Source: an uncultured Eubacteriales bacterium (GTDB lineage: Bacteria > Bacillota_A > Clostridia > Peptostreptococcales > Anaerovoracaceae). Taken from it: 5,811 bases of DNA. Positions within the stretch are counted from its first letter, which is position 1. Each line of letters opens with the position of its first letter. Below the pieces are notes generated by a model. The model had not been told where the DNA came from. It did not search any database and saw only the letters and a list, made by a program, of their open reading frames with translations. This document shows, one piece after another, positions 4,416 through 5,811 of the stretch. A program made the position numbers and the translations under genes. Location: NCBI GenBank assembly GCA_902774195.1, contig CACYHM010000068.1:1-5811 (forward strand), in the 5' to 3' direction.

Positions 4416-5811
4416 ATGCAGCGGCGCATCGGCAGAAATGGCGCGGTTCTCGTCACGGTACTCGTGACGACGGGCGTGTGCGCGCTTGTGCTGGGCGGCG
4501 TGCTGGGCTACGTCTCGTCGGCGACGCGCATGACGGCGCTCCACGCCGGAAACAGCGTGTGCCGCCTTGCGGCGCAGGGCGAGATCGAGCTTGCGAAGGC
4601 CGCGGTCAACGAGGCGTTCAACAACTCGATTGCGCGCGGAGCGCACATCATAGGCGGCAGCCTGGGGAACTCCGTCTGCTCGTTCGACTGGTTCGGCGTA
4701 GGCGACAACACTACCGTCACGCGCACGATCGGGGCGCAGAACGGACGCGGCACGGCGGTCACGCTCGACGAGTCCGCCGAAAGCTGCGGCTGCTCCGTGC
4801 GCGTTCGTGTCGGGCGCGTCAGGCATCCGGCCAACACGCAGTGGGCCGAGGTCACCTTCGTCGCGGAGGCGGTGCGCGCGAACCCCGGCGGCACGGAATC
4901 GCGGCAGACCGTGGCCGAGACCGTGCGCTTCGCCCAGGGGCGCTCGAAGGTGTTCAACAACGCCTACTTCGTGAACAACTACGGATGGTTCCAGGGGACG
5001 GGCTGCACCGCCAACGGCGACGTCAGGGCGAACGGCGACATGTACCTCGACTCGGGCTGCAAGATCAACGGCCGCGTCTACGCCGCGCGCAACGAGGAGC
5101 TGGGGGTCGACGGCGACATCACGAACTACGGCACGATGGACTCCTACTCGACATACAAGTCGACGACTTACGGCGTAAGCAACATGTCGCGGCCTCTCGC
5201 AGTCGACCCCGTGACCGGCGACGCCGTCGCGGGCGGCTACGACGCGCCAGCCTCGGCCACGACGCAGGCGAAGAGGGACAGGATCCACGGCAACCTGGAG
5301 CGCGAGACGGAGATGCCATTCATCGGCGACCTGACGTCGTCCGACAGCGACTATCGTCAGTGGATCGAGGAGCTGCGCGCGGGGGATCCCGCGATGTGCA
5401 AGGTGACGCAGGGCGGGCGGGTCATCGTCGACAAGTTCTACGACGGCGTCGGGCCGTCTGGCGACGCATCGCTCGCGGACAAGGGCGTCTTGGTGCTGGT
5501 GGGCACTCAGGCGAACCCGATAGTCGTCAACGGCCCGGTCGTCGTGGCGTCGGACGTCATCATCAAGGGATACGTGAAGGGGCAGGGCACAATCTACTCC
5601 GGGCGAAACGTCCACATCGTCGGAAACATCCAGTACGTGAACCCGCCTAGCTGGTCGGGGAAGCGCCTGAACAACGGCAATTCGTCGAAGGACATGCTCG
5701 GGCTGATGGCGAAAGGCAACATCGTGATGGGCAACTACACCGACGCATCGTGGCTAAGCTCCATAAGGACTTACCTCACCTCCCAGCCGTATGTGCAGCA
5801 GTACGCCTGCG
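4416..5811 (+). CDS. PilX-like membrane-anchored protein with bactofilin-like repeats; C-terminus beyond window
   Basis: ATG at 4416 follows GGGAGGT (4403-4409) with a 6-nt spacer and comes one base after the preceding stop. The frame is open for 465 codons to the window edge, with strongly G/C-rich third positions. Residues ~9-33 (GAVLVTVLVTTGVCALVLGG region) form one transmembrane helix preceded by RR/R, as in the PilX N-terminal domain of type IV pilus accessory proteins. There is no clear prepilin peptidase site with Glu5. Residues ~180-225 and ~363-413 are Gly/Asn/Val-rich with alternating short beta strands (NGDVRANGDMYLDSG; GPVVVASDVIIKGYVKGQG). This pattern is seen in polymer-forming (bactofilin/DUF4900-like) and beta-helix proteins. 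Several cysteines may form disulfides. The likely role is an envelope-exposed pilus or secretion accessory protein. The coding call is firm; family and role are moderate to low. Confidence 0.85.
   Translation, partial: MQRRIGRNGAVLVTVLVTTGVCALVLGGVLGYVSSATRMTALHAGNSVCRLAAQGEIELAKAAVNEAFNNSIARGAHIIGGSLGNSVCSFDWFGVGDNTTVTRTIGAQNGRGTAVTLDESAESCGCSVRVRVGRVRHPANTQWAEVTFVAEAVRANPGGTESRQTVAETVRFAQGRSKVFNNAYFVNNYGWFQGTGCTANGDVRANGDMYLDSGCKINGRVYAARNEELGVDGDITNYGTMDSYSTYKSTTYGVSNMSRPLAVDPVTGDAVAGGYDAPASATTQAKRDRIHGNLERETEMPFIGDLTSSDSDYRQWIEELRAGDPAMCKVTQGGRVIVDKFYDGVGPSGDASLADKGVLVLVGTQANPIVVNGPVVVASDVIIKGYVKGQGTIYSGRNVHIVGNIQYVNPPSWSGKRLNNGNSSKDMLGLMAKGNIVMGNYTDASWLSSIRTYLTSQPYVQQYAC

Noticed and set aside
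4245..5615. Long minus-strand extension of the second transposase frame (an apparent 792-residue protein)
   Set aside because: It is antisense to the convincing plus-strand PilX-like gene. Its protein is Arg/Val/Asp/His-rich without any domain, as expected for an open frame in GC-rich DNA. Only the part up to about 4238 resembles a transposase.
4478..5650. 390-residue plus-strand frame
   Set aside because: It is a different frame of the PilX-like gene, very Arg-rich and low in complexity. The chosen frame has a Shine-Dalgarno, a membrane helix and ordinary composition.

Overview
The window joins two kinds of DNA that differ in base composition. Positions 1 to about 4240 are moderate in GC and every credible gene there lies on the minus strand. 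From about 4240 to 5811 the DNA is strongly GC-rich, with mostly G/C third codon positions, and the genes lie on the plus strand. No species can be named from sequence alone. The left part resembles accessory DNA of gut Firmicutes. The right part resembles a high-GC bacterium with PilX-like/pseudopilin genes, perhaps of the PVC group (Kiritimatiellota/Verrucomicrobiota). Both assignments are inference.

Layout, left to right. (1) 1-784, minus: a Fic-domain protein, cut by the window edge, with a complete HPFEDGNGR motif and an N-terminal self-inhibitory motif SNKIEG. (2) 785-1251: no credible gene. It holds the fic promoter region with three 11-bp phased A/T-tract repeats, a terminator-like hairpin, an array of degenerate repeats of about 21 bp (924 to about 1113), and a second set of short repeats just beyond the end of the transposase operon. 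(3) 1252-4238, minus: three transposition genes in transcription order. These are a 5'-truncated IS3-type DD35E transposase, a 172-residue OrfA-like protein starting 15 bp after it, and a second, different IS3-type DD35E transposase with a long C-terminal extension that overlaps OrfA by the four bases GTGA. An A9 run near the end of orfA is placed correctly for a -1 frameshift that would fuse OrfA to the second transposase. (4) About 4240: an abrupt junction. (5) 4241-4414, plus: the 3' end of a gene that lost its start at the junction. (6) 4416-5811, plus: a membrane-anchored PilX-like protein with a beta-rich, bactofilin-like repeat region, open at the window edge.

The point of most interest is the mobile element. 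The 15-bp gap between the first transposase and orfA leaves no room for insertion-sequence ends, so the two unrelated DD35E transposases and the OrfA-like protein look like one operon in one element. The 21-bp array beside its downstream side would suit a multi-site transposase-binding end. The other end of the element is missing, and an assembly chimera at about 4240 cannot be excluded.
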